Source of the DNA: Segatella copri
GTDB taxonomy: Bacteria; Bacteroidota; Bacteroidia; Bacteroidales; Bacteroidaceae
DNA length: 64,000 nucleotides
Direction of reading: 5' to 3'
Assembly (NCBI RefSeq): GCF_026015625.1
Contig: NZ_JAPDVG010000002.1
Span: forward strand, 1 to 64,000
Shown here: piece after piece, positions 1-8,005 of the stretch
Layout: each line of letters begins with the position of its first letter
How positions within the stretch are numbered: position 1 is the stretch's first letter
Made by a program: the position numbers and the translations under genes
Notes under the pieces: generated by a model
What the model saw: only the letters and a program-made list of their open reading frames with translations
What the model was told of the DNA's origin: nothing
Databases searched by the model: none

Positions 1-1
1 C

Positions 2-598
2 TCTGCCAAAAGCCTCTTTGAAGGAATCATGACCACCTGCTATACCCATACCCAGGTAGATTGCGGCATGGCTAACATCAATGATCTCGTAGCCACCCGA
101 GGTATGGCTGGCATGCTCAATACCATCTGGCTCATCCTCTGTGCCATGTGTTTCGGTTCATGTATGGTAGCCAGCGGCATGCTCCACGCCATTACCCACA
201 TGCTCCTGAAAAGCATCCACAGCACCGTATCGCTTGTCTGCAGCACCGTGACATCAGGTGTCTTGCTCAATCTCGTTATGGGCGACCAGTTCCTGAGCAT
301 TATTATGAATGCATCTATCTACAAGGATGAGTATGCCGAACGAGGCTACCGTCCGGAACTCTTGAGCCGTAGTACAGAGGATAGCGCTACCGTAACGAGC
401 GTATTGGTTCCATGGACAGCCTGCGGTATGACGCAGAGTACGGTTCTTGGTATCCCGACACTTGTCTATCTCCCCTTCTGCTTCTTCAACATCATCAGTC
501 CTTTGATGAGTTGTCTGGTTGCCATCCTTGGCTTCGTACCCAACCCACAACCCAGGGAAAACAAAGCATCTGCAGCGGAAGAGTCTGATATCCATTAA
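2..598 (+). CDS. nhaC: Na+/H+ antiporter, NhaC family (C-terminal part)
   Basis: The reading frame enters from the left edge of the window, so only the last ~198 residues are present. The visible part is very hydrophobic, with several membrane-spanning stretches. It carries the polar in-membrane segments usual in the last third of NhaC-type antiporters (around DSATVTSVLVPWTACGMTQS and the following PTLVYLPFCFFN). Known role of the family: exchange of cytoplasmic Na+ for external protons at the inner membrane. The last few codons (EESDIH) lie inside a repeat that recurs near 21.7 kb, so the very C-terminus may have been altered by recombination. A strong hairpin terminator follows 120 bp downstream. 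Confidence 0.85.
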   Translation, partial: SAKSLFEGIMTTCYTHTQVDCGMANINDLVATRGMAGMLNTIWLILCAMCFGSCMVASGMLHAITHMLLKSIHSTVSLVCSTVTSGVLLNLVMGDQFLSIIMNASIYKDEYAERGYRPELLSRSTEDSATVTSVLVPWTACGMTQSTVLGIPTLVYLPFCFFNIISPLMSCLVAILGFVPNPQPRENKASAAEESDIH

Positions 599-705
599 TA
601 TGAATAGGAGATTCATAGATATAGGAGGCTAATTTAATACCCAACTTGCATTTGATATCTTGCCAATCTATACCATCATCGACATGATAGAGACTGTAGA
701 ATAAC
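578..705 (+). repeat. Dispersed repeat, contiguous copy (partners at 21744-21798 and 24947-25032)
   Basis: This stretch is nearly identical to two separated stretches elsewhere in the window. Bases 578-632 match 21744-21799 and bases 633-705 match 24947-25032, with only a few substitutions. Here the two halves are adjacent; at the other locus about 3.15 kb lies between them (DUF4186, hsp20, IS256, zinc-ribbon gene). The repeat overlaps the stop codon of the antiporter gene. Confidence 0.8.
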
Positions 706-720
706 CCATAATATAATGAA

Positions 721-753
721 AGAGAGTCCTTTAAAAAACCGGACTCTCTTTTA
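721..753. terminator. Hairpin terminator between two converging genes
   Basis: A 9-bp perfect stem (AGAGAGTCC at 721-729 pairing with GGACTCTCT at 741-749) is followed by a T tract. It lies between the antiporter gene and the converging ATPase gene and could serve both directions. Confidence 0.85.
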
Positions 754-766
754 ATACTGAGCTCCT

Positions 767-2116
767 TTAAACCAGTCCGTTTAAATCAATGGAATATTTG
801 GTAGGCAGCTTCTGCTCCTTCTTGATAAACATCAGCATGTAAATAGGGAGATAAGTGATTTTTCCCACCTTCTTCACATTATCATTACACAGCACATAGG
901 CTTTAGAAATCTGATAAGTTGTTGAGTTCACCACATTCGTAAGCGCTTTGTGACGCTCGTAATCCTTGCCCGATTTAACCTCTATCGGCAACACCTCACC
1001 ATTTTGCTCTATCACAAAATCCAGTTCACCCTGGCGCTTGTTGTTATAATAATACAACTGGAAACCGTGCGCCCAGAGCTCTTGTGCTACGGCATTCTCA
1101 TATACCGAACCAAAGTTGATGGACGGTTCGTTATCCAAAATCTTCAGTTGAATGCCATCCGCATAAAGACTTGCCAAAAGACCAATATCTGCCATAAACA
1201 GCTTGAATAAGTTTCTGCTGCTCGACAAAATCAACGGCACAGTAGGCTCCTCAACATTATATACCGGCAAAGCTACACCGGCATCCTTCAACCACAAGAA
1301 ACTGTTCTGATAACGTGCAAACTTGATGTTTTCATTCAGGTTCTTCAATATGAAACGCTTGTTCTTGGCATCAAGCTCAGCAGGGATCCTGTCAAAGATT
1401 TCCTGAATATACAATTTATGGTCAGGGTCATATTTCGCTATATCCTGCTTATAGAGACGTATGATAGCCTGCTGCTCTGCCATTACATCTTGCAGATTAT
1501 TGGTAGCCAGATATTTATCAACAGCTGCAGGCATTCCACCTACTATAAGATAAAGGCGGAATACCTCCATCATCTTTTCATGGATGAATTCATCTACAGC
1601 AGTTCCTTCAGTAAAATGCTTCCTCAAAGCATCTATAATTCTATCGTTGATACCAACTGCTGTAGCAAACTCCTCCAAATCAAGAGGATACATATCTTTC
1701 ACATCCATATATCCCACTGGTGCAGAACGGAGATTCTTGATCTCCACACCCAATAGGCTACCGCTTAAAACATAGCGATAGCTCCCCTCTTCCACCAGAA
1801 ATTTGATGGCAGTTACGATTTCCGGGCATTCCTGCACTTCATCAAAGAACACAAGGGTACTGCCCTTGATCAAATCCTGGCTGGTCACAGTGGAGAGACG
1901 CAACAAGATGTCCTGACTATTCTTCGCCTTGCTGAAGACCTTTACCAAGCCTGGATTTTCGATGAAGTTGATTTCTATGAATCTTTCAAAATGTTCATGA
2001 CCGAAACGACGGATAGAATATGTTTTTCCTATCTGTCTTGCTCCTGTCAACATCAAAGCTTTCTTATTCGTTTCGAAGAAATCAGCTAAATATCTGTCTA
2101 TCTTACGTTTAATCAT
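767..2116 (-). CDS. AAA_14 / DUF4143 ATPase
   Basis: A 449-residue ATPase of the AAA_14 plus DUF4143 family, common in Bacteroidetes and of unproven function. Walker A is GARQIGKT near residues 25-32 and Walker B is LVFFDEVQE near 90. The DUF4143 part runs through the middle, and the C-terminus has a PD-(D/E)XK-like pattern (GELDFVIEQ...LPIEVKSG). I chose the ATG at 2116 because it follows a GGGGACAAGGAT ribosome-binding stretch and matches the family start. The frame stays open 43 codons further upstream, but that extension is made of 33-bp repeats (GKTDK-type), so it is more likely 5' regulatory DNA. It converges on the antiporter gene across a shared terminator. Confidence 0.85.
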   Translation of the reverse strand: MIKRKIDRYLADFFETNKKALMLTGARQIGKTYSIRRFGHEHFERFIEINFIENPGLVKVFSKAKNSQDILLRLSTVTSQDLIKGSTLVFFDEVQECPEIVTAIKFLVEEGSYRYVLSGSLLGVEIKNLRSAPVGYMDVKDMYPLDLEEFATAVGINDRIIDALRKHFTEGTAVDEFIHEKMMEVFRLYLIVGGMPAAVDKYLATNNLQDVMAEQQAIIRLYKQDIAKYDPDHKLYIQEIFDRIPAELDAKNKRFILKNLNENIKFARYQNSFLWLKDAGVALPVYNVEEPTVPLILSSSRNLFKLFMADIGLLASLYADGIQLKILDNEPSINFGSVYENAVAQELWAHGFQLYYYNNKRQGELDFVIEQNGEVLPIEVKSGKDYERHKALTNVVNSTTYQISKAYVLCNDNVKKVGKITYLPIYMLMFIKKEQKLPTKYSIDLNGLV

Positions 2117-2120
2117 ATCC

Positions 2121-2252
2121 TTGTCCCCTTTTCTATTATTAAACGGACGTATTTTGTCCGCTTTTCCATGGCAAATATACGATAATTTGTCCGTTTTTCC
2201 AAGGTATTTACGCATCTTTTTGTCCGTTTTTCCAAATTTTAACACTCACAAT
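2121..2252 (-). repeat. Four 33-bp iterons directly upstream of the AAA_14 gene
   Basis: The motif TTGTCC(G/C)(T/C)TTTCCA recurs at 2121, 2154, 2187 and 2220, a spacing of exactly 33 bp each time. The copy nearest the start codon is the least conserved. On the gene strand each unit reads TGGAAAAACGGACAA. The spacing is about three helical turns, so the sites would face one side of the DNA. They cover the expected promoter and leader of the ATPase gene, so an operator array is a reasonable inference. Confidence 0.75.
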
Positions 2253-2553
2253 TGTAGCAGTTCCCCAAAGTGGACACAAAAAATGATTATTAATTATTTA
2301 TATTTTTAAAAGTACACATATCTATCAAATTTCGTTCCTTTTCATTTGCAAAAGTAGACAATCTCATCCATATTTGCAAGTTTTTCTTTATAAAAGTGAA
2401 CAAAAGAAGCATTATTACGAGACAAGATCTAAACATAAAACGGGGCATCAAAGCCCTGCGCCATGTTTTTGCGGGATGGGACCGCCGGGGGGCAACTTGC
2501 TGATGGGACCGCCATGCTAATGGTGGAGATACATTGGAGACTGAATAATATAA
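2247..2553. other. Gene-free spacer with a short mosaic-repeat piece
   Basis: Mostly A+T-rich DNA with no supported gene. At about 2447-2525 it carries an inverted, degraded copy of the block found at 3.6, 17.0, 20.3, 37.5, 38.7, 47.9 and 49.0 kb (GGGATGGGACCGCC, GGGGCATCAAAGCCCTGCGCCATG). The copy lacks the A+T-rich leader seen at the other places. Confidence 0.6.
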
Positions 2554-2859
2554 TTATTCTTTGTCTATTCGTTTAAGTTCTGTTTTCATCTTTTTACCAT
2601 AGGCTTCGCCTCGTGGAGCAAGATATTGAAAGAATATAGTATCGCCAGAAAACTCAATTTCTAGAGTAAATAGTGCTCTATAGTCACCTAAACGAATTCT
2701 ATATATATTACGATACCCAACAAGTTTCTTGCAGTCAGAGATATCTTGAATACCTTTGGCTGCTTTAACTTCTACAATCGTACGTCTTAAAGAATCGAGC
2801 ATCTTGCCTGAAAGACGTTTGGAAGCTTTGACAAAGGCTTTGGAAAATTCGACATTCAT
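2554..2859 (-). CDS. RelE/ParE-family toxin
   Basis: About 101 residues with the RelE/ParE pattern: an N-terminal helical part (FSKAFVKASKRLSGKML), then strands with KLVGYRNIYRIRLGDYRALF and a C-terminal basic tail (GKKMKTELKRIDKE). Family members usually cut ribosome-bound mRNA or poison gyrase when free of antitoxin. The ATG at 2859 overlaps the TGA of the upstream antitoxin gene as ATGA, which fixes the start and suggests translational coupling. The four-codon longer start is less likely. It forms a two-gene operon with the gene at 2856-3110. Confidence 0.85.
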   Translation of the reverse strand: MNVEFSKAFVKASKRLSGKMLDSLRRTIVEVKAAKGIQDISDCKKLVGYRNIYRIRLGDYRALFTLEIEFSGDTIFFQYLAPRGEAYGKKMKTELKRIDKE

Positions 2860-3110
2860 ACGCCTAACCACTTTTCAAAATCTTCTTGTTCTTCTTTGTT
2901 GGCACGGATGAGACCCTCTGGCTGCTCTTTTCTTAATTTAGCATAGAGCTTTGCGTCTTCGTAATCTTCGGCTATGCCATTGAGTATATCCTCAATATAG
3001 TTTTTGAGGTTGGTTCCTTTCTGAATAGCCATAATGGATAGAGTCTTAAAAGTATCATCTTTTAAGTCAATGATCTTTCTTTTAGAAGGTGTTACAGAAA
3101 CTGTACTCAT
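2856..3110 (-). CDS. Antitoxin partner of the RelE/ParE toxin
   Basis: An 84-residue protein upstream of, and overlapping by ATGA with, the toxin gene. The N-terminal part (KRKIIDLKDDTFKTLSIMAIQKGTNLKNYIEDIL) resembles a ribbon-helix-helix DNA-binding fold. The acidic C-terminus (EQEDFEKWLGV) would wrap the toxin. Such antitoxins usually repress their own operon. A Bacteroidetes -7 box (TATCTTTG on this strand, 3144-3151) sits just upstream. No mosaic leader repeat precedes it, unlike the other toxin-antitoxin genes in the window. Confidence 0.8.
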   Translation of the reverse strand: MSTVSVTPSKRKIIDLKDDTFKTLSIMAIQKGTNLKNYIEDILNGIAEDYEDAKLYAKLRKEQPEGLIRANKEEQEDFEKWLGV

Positions 3111-3143
3111 AAGTGTATTTATTTAAATGGTTCTACTTTGGTG

Positions 3144-3151
3144 CAAAGATA
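3144..3151 (-). promoter_or_regulatory. -7 box of the RelE/ParE operon
   Basis: On the minus strand this reads TATCTTTG, a perfect match to the Bacteroidetes -7 consensus TAnnTTTG, 34 bp upstream of the antitoxin ATG. Confidence 0.6.
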
Positions 3152-3323
3152 CATAATATATTTCATATATATGGTATATCTCTATGTATAATTAATAAAG
3201 ATTAATAGTTAGATGGATGATAAAACTGCTTTTCAACACATTAAGTATTTACCTTTGCATCCGAATTCTTAAAAATCAGAATTATGGAATTGGCATTAAT
3301 CACAGCCAGAGACATTTTTTCTA

Positions 3324-3479
3324 CTACCATACTTCTACCCCTATAGGTTCTTTACCAGTACGTTCCAGACAGCTTTTGCGAACCATGTTCTCCAGTTTCT
3401 CCACCATTTTACGTTTGTTTTCCTTAGAAGCATTCCAACGGCGTAGAGCCTCTTCTCTTGTTAACTTTGTAGTATCCAA
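3324..3479 (-). CDS. Small orphan antitoxin-like protein (TTG start, possibly decayed)
   Basis: A 51-codon frame whose product ends EPIGVEVW. It aligns along its length with the 55-residue protein at 38327-38494: both start (M/L)DT, have a charged ALRRW/AMKRF-type helix, then ERTG, and end in V-W. No ATG is available. The likely start is TTG at 3479, eight bases after AGGAGG, where the homologue has ATG, so a start mutation is possible. The second gene of the 38-kb pair (172 residues) is missing here, so this is an orphan. The mosaic leader lies just upstream and supplies a -7 box (TAATTTTG). Function unknown. Confidence 0.5.
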   Translation of the reverse strand: MDTTKLTREEALRRWNASKENKRKMVEKLENMVRKSCLERTGKEPIGVEVW

Positions 3480-3529
3480 ATATTCTTCCTCCTATTTATT
3501 CTAGTTCAACATTCAGCCACCAAAATTAC

Positions 3530-3890
3530 ACATATTCTTCGAAACCACCAAGAAAATCACAAGAAATCTGCAAGTTATCATCAAATTACCACGAAATTAA
3601 CCGTAAACTATAAACTATTAACTGTAAACTATAAACTGCTATCCCCATGCGGTCCCATCCCGCAAAATATGGCGATGGCTTTGAAGCAGCATTAGGTCTC
3701 CCCCGCAACAGCCTGGCGGTCCCATCCCGTACAATCTGGCGAGGGCTTTGATGCCCCGCCAACCTTAGAGCGTAGCGGTTCCGAGCGACGAGGAGGAGCG
3801 GTTTCCTCCCTCTTCCCTGAGGGTGAGAGGGTCGGGGTGAGAGGTGGAGCCTTCCTTAACGGTAAGGAAGGACGGGTAGGTTTTCGAAAA
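3530..3890 (-). repeat. Mosaic intergenic repeat, copy 1
   Basis: From 3535 to about 3645 this is the A+T-rich leader (GAAACCACCAAGAAAATCAC, then GTAAACTATAAACT twice). From 3645 to about 3780 it holds two copies of the GCGGTCCCATCCCGC block and the CCGCCAACCTTAGAGCG piece. To 3890 it has hairpin units such as CCTTCCTTAACGGTAAGGAAGG. The same order recurs at 20.2, 38.6 and 48.9 kb. Open frames across it are by-products of the repeat. Confidence 0.85.
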
Positions 3891-3975
3891 AAACTATTGC
3901 CCTTACGCATATTTGTGCAAATTACACTTATAATCATGTGCTTTATGATGTGTGTGCGCAAACAGATTGCATGAA

Positions 3976-3993
3976 TGTGCAAACGTTTGCACA
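3976..3993. promoter_or_regulatory. 18-bp perfect palindrome upstream of the fimbrial promoter
   Basis: TGTGCAAACGTTTGCACA is its own reverse complement. It ends 28 bp before the -33 element of the fimbrial promoter. Related half-sites (TTTGTGCAAAT, TGTGCGCAAAC) lie within the preceding 70 bp. Its position suits a dimeric activator or repressor. Confidence 0.6.
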
Positions 3994-4020
3994 AATAAAT
4001 AGAGCCTTTTTGAGAAATTT

Positions 4021-4053
4021 TCTTGCCTACTATAGATAATCCTCTTATATTTG
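4021..4053 (+). promoter_or_regulatory. Promoter of the fimbrial operon
   Basis: TCTTG at 4021-4025, a 20-bp gap, then TATATTTG at 4046-4053, matching the Bacteroidetes -33/-7 pattern. The first ATG lies about 77 bp downstream, leaving a leader of about 70 nt. It probably drives the six genes to 14358, since the gaps between them are short and hold no strong terminator. Confidence 0.65.
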
Positions 4054-4129
4054 CAGCCGAAAAAAGATACCAACTAGCGAACGAAGGCTAAGTTTAATAT
4101 AAACGGAACCAATATATAAAAGTAAAGAT

Positions 4130-4705
4130 ATGATGAAGCAAACATTCATTAAATCAGCAATGTTGCTGCTGCTGATCCTTTCAACGGCAACGACGCGAGC
4201 GCAGGAGGTCGCTCTGAAGACCAACTTACTGGGATGGGCTTCCACATCTGCCAACGCCGGCATCGAAATCGGCACGGGCAAGAAAACAACCTTCCAACTC
4301 TTCGGCACCCTGAACCCCTGGAAGTTCTCGGGCGACAAGAAGATGAGATTCTGGAATGTTATGCCAGAATACAGATGGTACACCTGCCAGAAGTTTGGAG
4401 GCCATTTCTTCGGAATTCATGCCTTAGGCGGTGAATACAACATTAAAAACATTGACATGCCCTTCGGCATCCTGCCGAAAACTCTGGAGGGCAGGCACTA
4501 TGAAGGCTGGTATGTAGGTGGTGGCCTCACCTACGGCTATCAGTGGTTACTCAATAAGCACCTCAATTTCGAAGGGTCTATCGGTTTGGGATATGCCTAC
4601 AGTCCTTACAAGCTTTACGGACGATGCGAAAAATGTCTCGACAAAGACCACCGCAACTATGTGGGCCCAACAAAAGCCGCACTATCTCTCATATACGTGT
4701 TCTAA
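4130..4705 (+). CDS. DUF3575 domain outer-membrane-type protein
   Basis: A 191-residue protein with a cleavable signal peptide (MKQTFIKSAMLLLLILSTATTRAQ). The alternating pattern of aromatic and polar residues is typical of the DUF3575 beta-rich family: LKTNLLGW near the start, NPWKF, MPEYRWY, GLTYGYQW, ending in aromatic LIYVF as outer-membrane barrels do. DUF3575 genes commonly open Bacteroidales Mfa/Fim fimbrial loci and are thought to help assembly or anchoring, though this is not proven. First gene of the operon; 86 bp separate it from the DUF3868 gene. Confidence 0.85.
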   Translation: MMKQTFIKSAMLLLLILSTATTRAQEVALKTNLLGWASTSANAGIEIGTGKKTTFQLFGTLNPWKFSGDKKMRFWNVMPEYRWYTCQKFGGHFFGIHALGGEYNIKNIDMPFGILPKTLEGRHYEGWYVGGGLTYGYQWLLNKHLNFEGSIGLGYAYSPYKLYGRCEKCLDKDHRNYVGPTKAALSLIYVF

Positions 4706-4791
4706 GAATATAACTTAACAGTGGTTTTAAACTGACAATATAAACACGTAATAACTAGACAGAATACAAAAAAATTTAGGGAAATCATAAT

Positions 4792-6129
4792 ATGGATAAG
4801 ATGAAGCTTTATGCGGTCATTTCGCCCCTCTACATACTCCTTTCTCAGGGCATCATGCCTGCTCAGGCTCAACAGCTGGCAGGGGGAAAGATTCAGGTAG
4901 ACAGCGTCTTGGCACGCAAGAACGGCAACCGGATGGACGTTGCCTTCCGTATGAACCTGAACGATTTGAAGATGAAATCAGAGCAGCAGATTGTTTTCAC
5001 ACCGGTAATGGTAGGAACTGATTCTATCGCTCTCAACCCTATCATCATCCAGGGTAGAAACCAGGCTGTAAGATACCGCCGGCTTGCCGACAGCAAGAAG
5101 AATCCGCAGGCACAGGTTCTTACCCGCAAGAACAAAACCAGTCAGCAGGTTTACTTCGCCCAGTCTGTTCCTTATCAGAAATGGATGAAGAAGTTCAAAC
5201 TCTCGGTAAAGGAAGATCTTTGCGGATGCGGAAACCTGATAGAACAGGACAATACGCCGATTGCGGATATCGACCGTACACCTAAGATTACGAAGGATTT
5301 CTTCGTGCAGCCGAAGGCGGAAGCCAAGAAGGTGAGAGCCGAAAAGGGTGAAGCTTACCTGAGCTTCAAGCTCAACAAGAGTAATATTCTTGCCAACTTC
5401 CGTGAGAATGCTACTGAGCTGAAGAAGATTACTTCCACCATCGACCTGGTGAAGAACGACAAGAATGTTGAAATCACAGATATTGATATCCATGGTTTTG
5501 CTTCGCCTGATGGTTCGTATGCCAACAACAAGCGCCTTGCCAACGAGCGTGCAGCTGCCCTCCGTAAATATGTGAGCAGCCTCTACACCTTAAACAGCAA
5601 GCTCTTTACCTATCAGGCTACACCGGAAGACTGGGAAGGATTCAAGAAGAAGATTCAGGCTAGTCATCTGGCTGATAAGGAAGCAATTCTCGAGATAGCT
5701 AACTCCTCGCTGGCTCCCGACGATAAGGACCTGAAGATCAGAAAGCTCCATCCGGCTAGTTACCGCTACATCCTGGATCATATCTATCCTCGTCTCCGTC
5801 ATAGCGACTATACGGTAACCTACACAGTTCGTCCGTTCAGCATCGAAGAAGCCAAGGAGATATTGAAGACCAAACCACAGCAGCTTTCTCTGCAGGAGAT
5901 GTTCCTGGTGGCACAGACTTACGAGCCGGGTTCGCCAGAGTTTAACGAGGTATTCGACATCGCCGTCCGTCTCTTCCCAGATGATGAGACAGCGAATCTC
6001 AATGCCGCCTGCACCGATTTGCAGAAAGGTGATCTTACTTCTGCCGAAAAGCATCTTGCCAAGGCAGGCAACTCGAAAGAGGCAGAGCGTGTAAGAGATG
6101 TCTTCAAGCAGATAAAGGAATTGGAATAA
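4792..6129 (+). CDS. DUF3868 / OmpA-like fimbrial accessory protein
   Basis: A 445-residue exported protein (signal peptide ending near AQAQQ). The N-terminal half fits the DUF3868 beta-rich domain. The middle, about residues 195-265 (AYLSFKLNKSNILANFREN...DIDIHGFASPDGSYANNKRLANERAAALRKYV in parts), is an OmpA-like peptidoglycan-binding pattern. The C-terminus is helical with a TPR-like stretch (AACTDLQKGDLTSAEKHLAKAG). In related loci such proteins sit in the outer membrane and are needed for fimbrial maturation. It lies between DUF3575 and the main fimbrillin, 49 bp before the latter. Confidence 0.85.
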   Translation: MDKMKLYAVISPLYILLSQGIMPAQAQQLAGGKIQVDSVLARKNGNRMDVAFRMNLNDLKMKSEQQIVFTPVMVGTDSIALNPIIIQGRNQAVRYRRLADSKKNPQAQVLTRKNKTSQQVYFAQSVPYQKWMKKFKLSVKEDLCGCGNLIEQDNTPIADIDRTPKITKDFFVQPKAEAKKVRAEKGEAYLSFKLNKSNILANFRENATELKKITSTIDLVKNDKNVEITDIDIHGFASPDGSYANNKRLANERAAALRKYVSSLYTLNSKLFTYQATPEDWEGFKKKIQASHLADKEAILEIANSSLAPDDKDLKIRKLHPASYRYILDHIYPRLRHSDYTVTYTVRPFSIEEAKEILKTKPQQLSLQEMFLVAQTYEPGSPEFNEVFDIAVRLFPDDETANLNAACTDLQKGDLTSAEKHLAKAGNSKEAERVRDVFKQIKELE

Positions 6130-6178
6130 CAGAAAATTAGAGAATAACGATTATAAACAAGCTTAACTTTCAAAGATT

Positions 6179-7888
6179 ATGAAGATTAAACATTTATTTG
6201 GCTTGGCTGTCATCGCAGCTATGACAGCAAGCTGTTCAAGCAATGAGGACCTGGGAACCGCAGGTCCAGGTACTGGTACTAATGAAACTGGTGTTGGTTA
6301 TGCAACTTTCACCATCAACTTGCCTTCTACAAACGGCACTCGTGCAGCTGGCGACCCTGAATTCACACCAGGTGATGCGAAGGAGTATGATGTAAACGAT
6401 GCAACCTTGCTCATCTTCAAGGAAGCTGGAGCATCTGAGAATGAATACACCTTTGTGGAAAGCGTAAACTTGGGTTCAATGGCTCCTTGGAAGGATCCAT
6501 CTGAACCAGGCGTTACAACTCATGCCAAGATTACCGTAAAGTTGGACAAAGTAAATACTACAGAAAAGTTCTATGCATTGGTTCTTCTGAATAATGGAAC
6601 AAAGAGCAGCAAAAAAGTGGACCTCCCTGGCGAAAATCAGACTTTTTCAGCATGGAATGAAGCAACAGCAAATGTAACTGACAAAATCGCTAATACTGAT
6701 GATGGTTTCTACATGGCAAACGCTCCTTTGTACAAGGACAACAAGGTTACAACATTGGTTCCTATCGAAAGCGCAAAGATTTACCCTACCGAGGCACAAG
6801 CAGCTTCTAATCCTTCTACAGACATCTACGTTGAGCGTGGAGTTGCTAAGGTAACGGTAACTTCTGCTTCAAGTGCCAAAAAGACTATTGCAGATGGTAC
6901 ATATAAGGGTGACGAGGTAACCATCCAAAAATGGGGCTTGGACGTAACCAACAAGAAGAGTTTCCCTATTCACAAAACTGATGGTACTGGCTATGATGAT
7001 ATTTGGTCTAACACAGCAACCCCTAGCAGTCCTACTAACAATGCAACAACTTTACGCTTCGTAGACAATAATACTGCAACAGCTGCTAAGCGTGTATATT
7101 GGGGTGTAGACCCTAATTACGACATCGCTGAGTTGAATGATATTGAGACTGGTGTTGGCAAGAGAACTGAGAATTTCAACTACGTCGTTAAGGATGAATT
7201 GACAGCAACCACTTCCGATGCTCAGTACTGTCTTGAGAACACATTCAACCTTGACAATATGATGCAGGGTCAGACCACTCGTGTTGTCTTCAAGGCTAAG
7301 TATACACCAAAGGGTTTCACAAAGGACGCAACATTCTATATGGTAGGTAAGAATACTGCCATTTGGGATGAGACAAATCTTAAGAAAGAAATTGTGGCAG
7401 CCGTTACTAAAGTTGTAACATCAGCAACTACGGCTAATACAACCGTCGAATTGACAGCTGCAGGAAACGACATCACAAAGGCAGGCAATCATTTGTTGGC
7501 ATTGTGTAACATCTCAGTAGCTGGTGTAACTCTCGACCAGACCAATATAGATGCCATCAACGCAAAATTAGGTCTCAAGGAAGGCGAAGGAATCAGCACC
7601 TACCAGAATGCAGAGGCTTATTATATAGCTCGTGTTAAGCACTTTGGAGTCCTCACTCCTTGGGAAGCTGGACAAAGTTATGGAACTGACAACTTAAGTT
7701 TCCTAGGACGTTATGGCGTTCTCCGCAACAACTGGTATGAATTGACCGTTGACAAAGTAAGTGGTCCAGGCTATCCTGATGTTCCAGATGTTAAGCCAGA
7801 CGTTCCAGATGATGAAAACTTCAAGTACATCAGCGTCAGCGTGAAGATCCTCGACTGGGCTAAGCGTTCACAGGACGTAGATTTGTAA
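6179..7888 (+). CDS. Mfa1-like major fimbrillin (lipoprotein precursor)
   Basis: A 569-residue lipoprotein precursor with lipobox TASC (Cys19). A trypsin-like processing site, NGTR/AAGD near residue 55, matches the arginine cleavage that exposes the donor-strand groove in Bacteroidales type V pili. The C-terminus (SVSVKILDWAKRSQDVDL) resembles the donor strand, and the following gene ends almost the same way (SISILDWSKRIQRVDF). The protein is rich in Thr, Asn and Ala. It is the probable shaft subunit, carried to the surface as a lipoprotein, cleaved and polymerised. The family is Mfa1/FimA-like; the exact subfamily cannot be fixed by eye. Confidence 0.85.
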   Translation: MKIKHLFGLAVIAAMTASCSSNEDLGTAGPGTGTNETGVGYATFTINLPSTNGTRAAGDPEFTPGDAKEYDVNDATLLIFKEAGASENEYTFVESVNLGSMAPWKDPSEPGVTTHAKITVKLDKVNTTEKFYALVLLNNGTKSSKKVDLPGENQTFSAWNEATANVTDKIANTDDGFYMANAPLYKDNKVTTLVPIESAKIYPTEAQAASNPSTDIYVERGVAKVTVTSASSAKKTIADGTYKGDEVTIQKWGLDVTNKKSFPIHKTDGTGYDDIWSNTATPSSPTNNATTLRFVDNNTATAAKRVYWGVDPNYDIAELNDIETGVGKRTENFNYVVKDELTATTSDAQYCLENTFNLDNMMQGQTTRVVFKAKYTPKGFTKDATFYMVGKNTAIWDETNLKKEIVAAVTKVVTSATTANTTVELTAAGNDITKAGNHLLALCNISVAGVTLDQTNIDAINAKLGLKEGEGISTYQNAEAYYIARVKHFGVLTPWEAGQSYGTDNLSFLGRYGVLRNNWYELTVDKVSGPGYPDVPDVKPDVPDDENFKYISVSVKILDWAKRSQDVDL

Positions 7889-8005
7889 TCCATTACACAT
7901 TATTATATATAGCTCAGCCGCTCTAGCGCTAAGGAGCGGCTGGCTATCTCGGAAAAATAAGAATCTATTTATACACTTTACTTTTTCATAAAACAGATAA
8001 GCATC

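Noticed and set aside
2117..2245. 43-residue N-terminal extension of the AAA_14 ATPase
   Set aside because: Encoded by the 33-bp iterons; the ATG at 2116 has a better ribosome-binding site and matches the usual family start.
3692..3994. Open frame of about 100 codons on the minus strand (also similar ones near 17.0 and 20.4 kb)
   Set aside because: Made almost entirely of mosaic repeat (SPSGKREETAPPRR-type translation) with no ribosome-binding site; a by-product of the G+C-rich hairpin units.
4021..4130. Invertible promoter for the fimbrial operon
   Set aside because: I looked for inverted repeats on both sides of the promoter and found none, and no site-specific recombinase gene is nearby.
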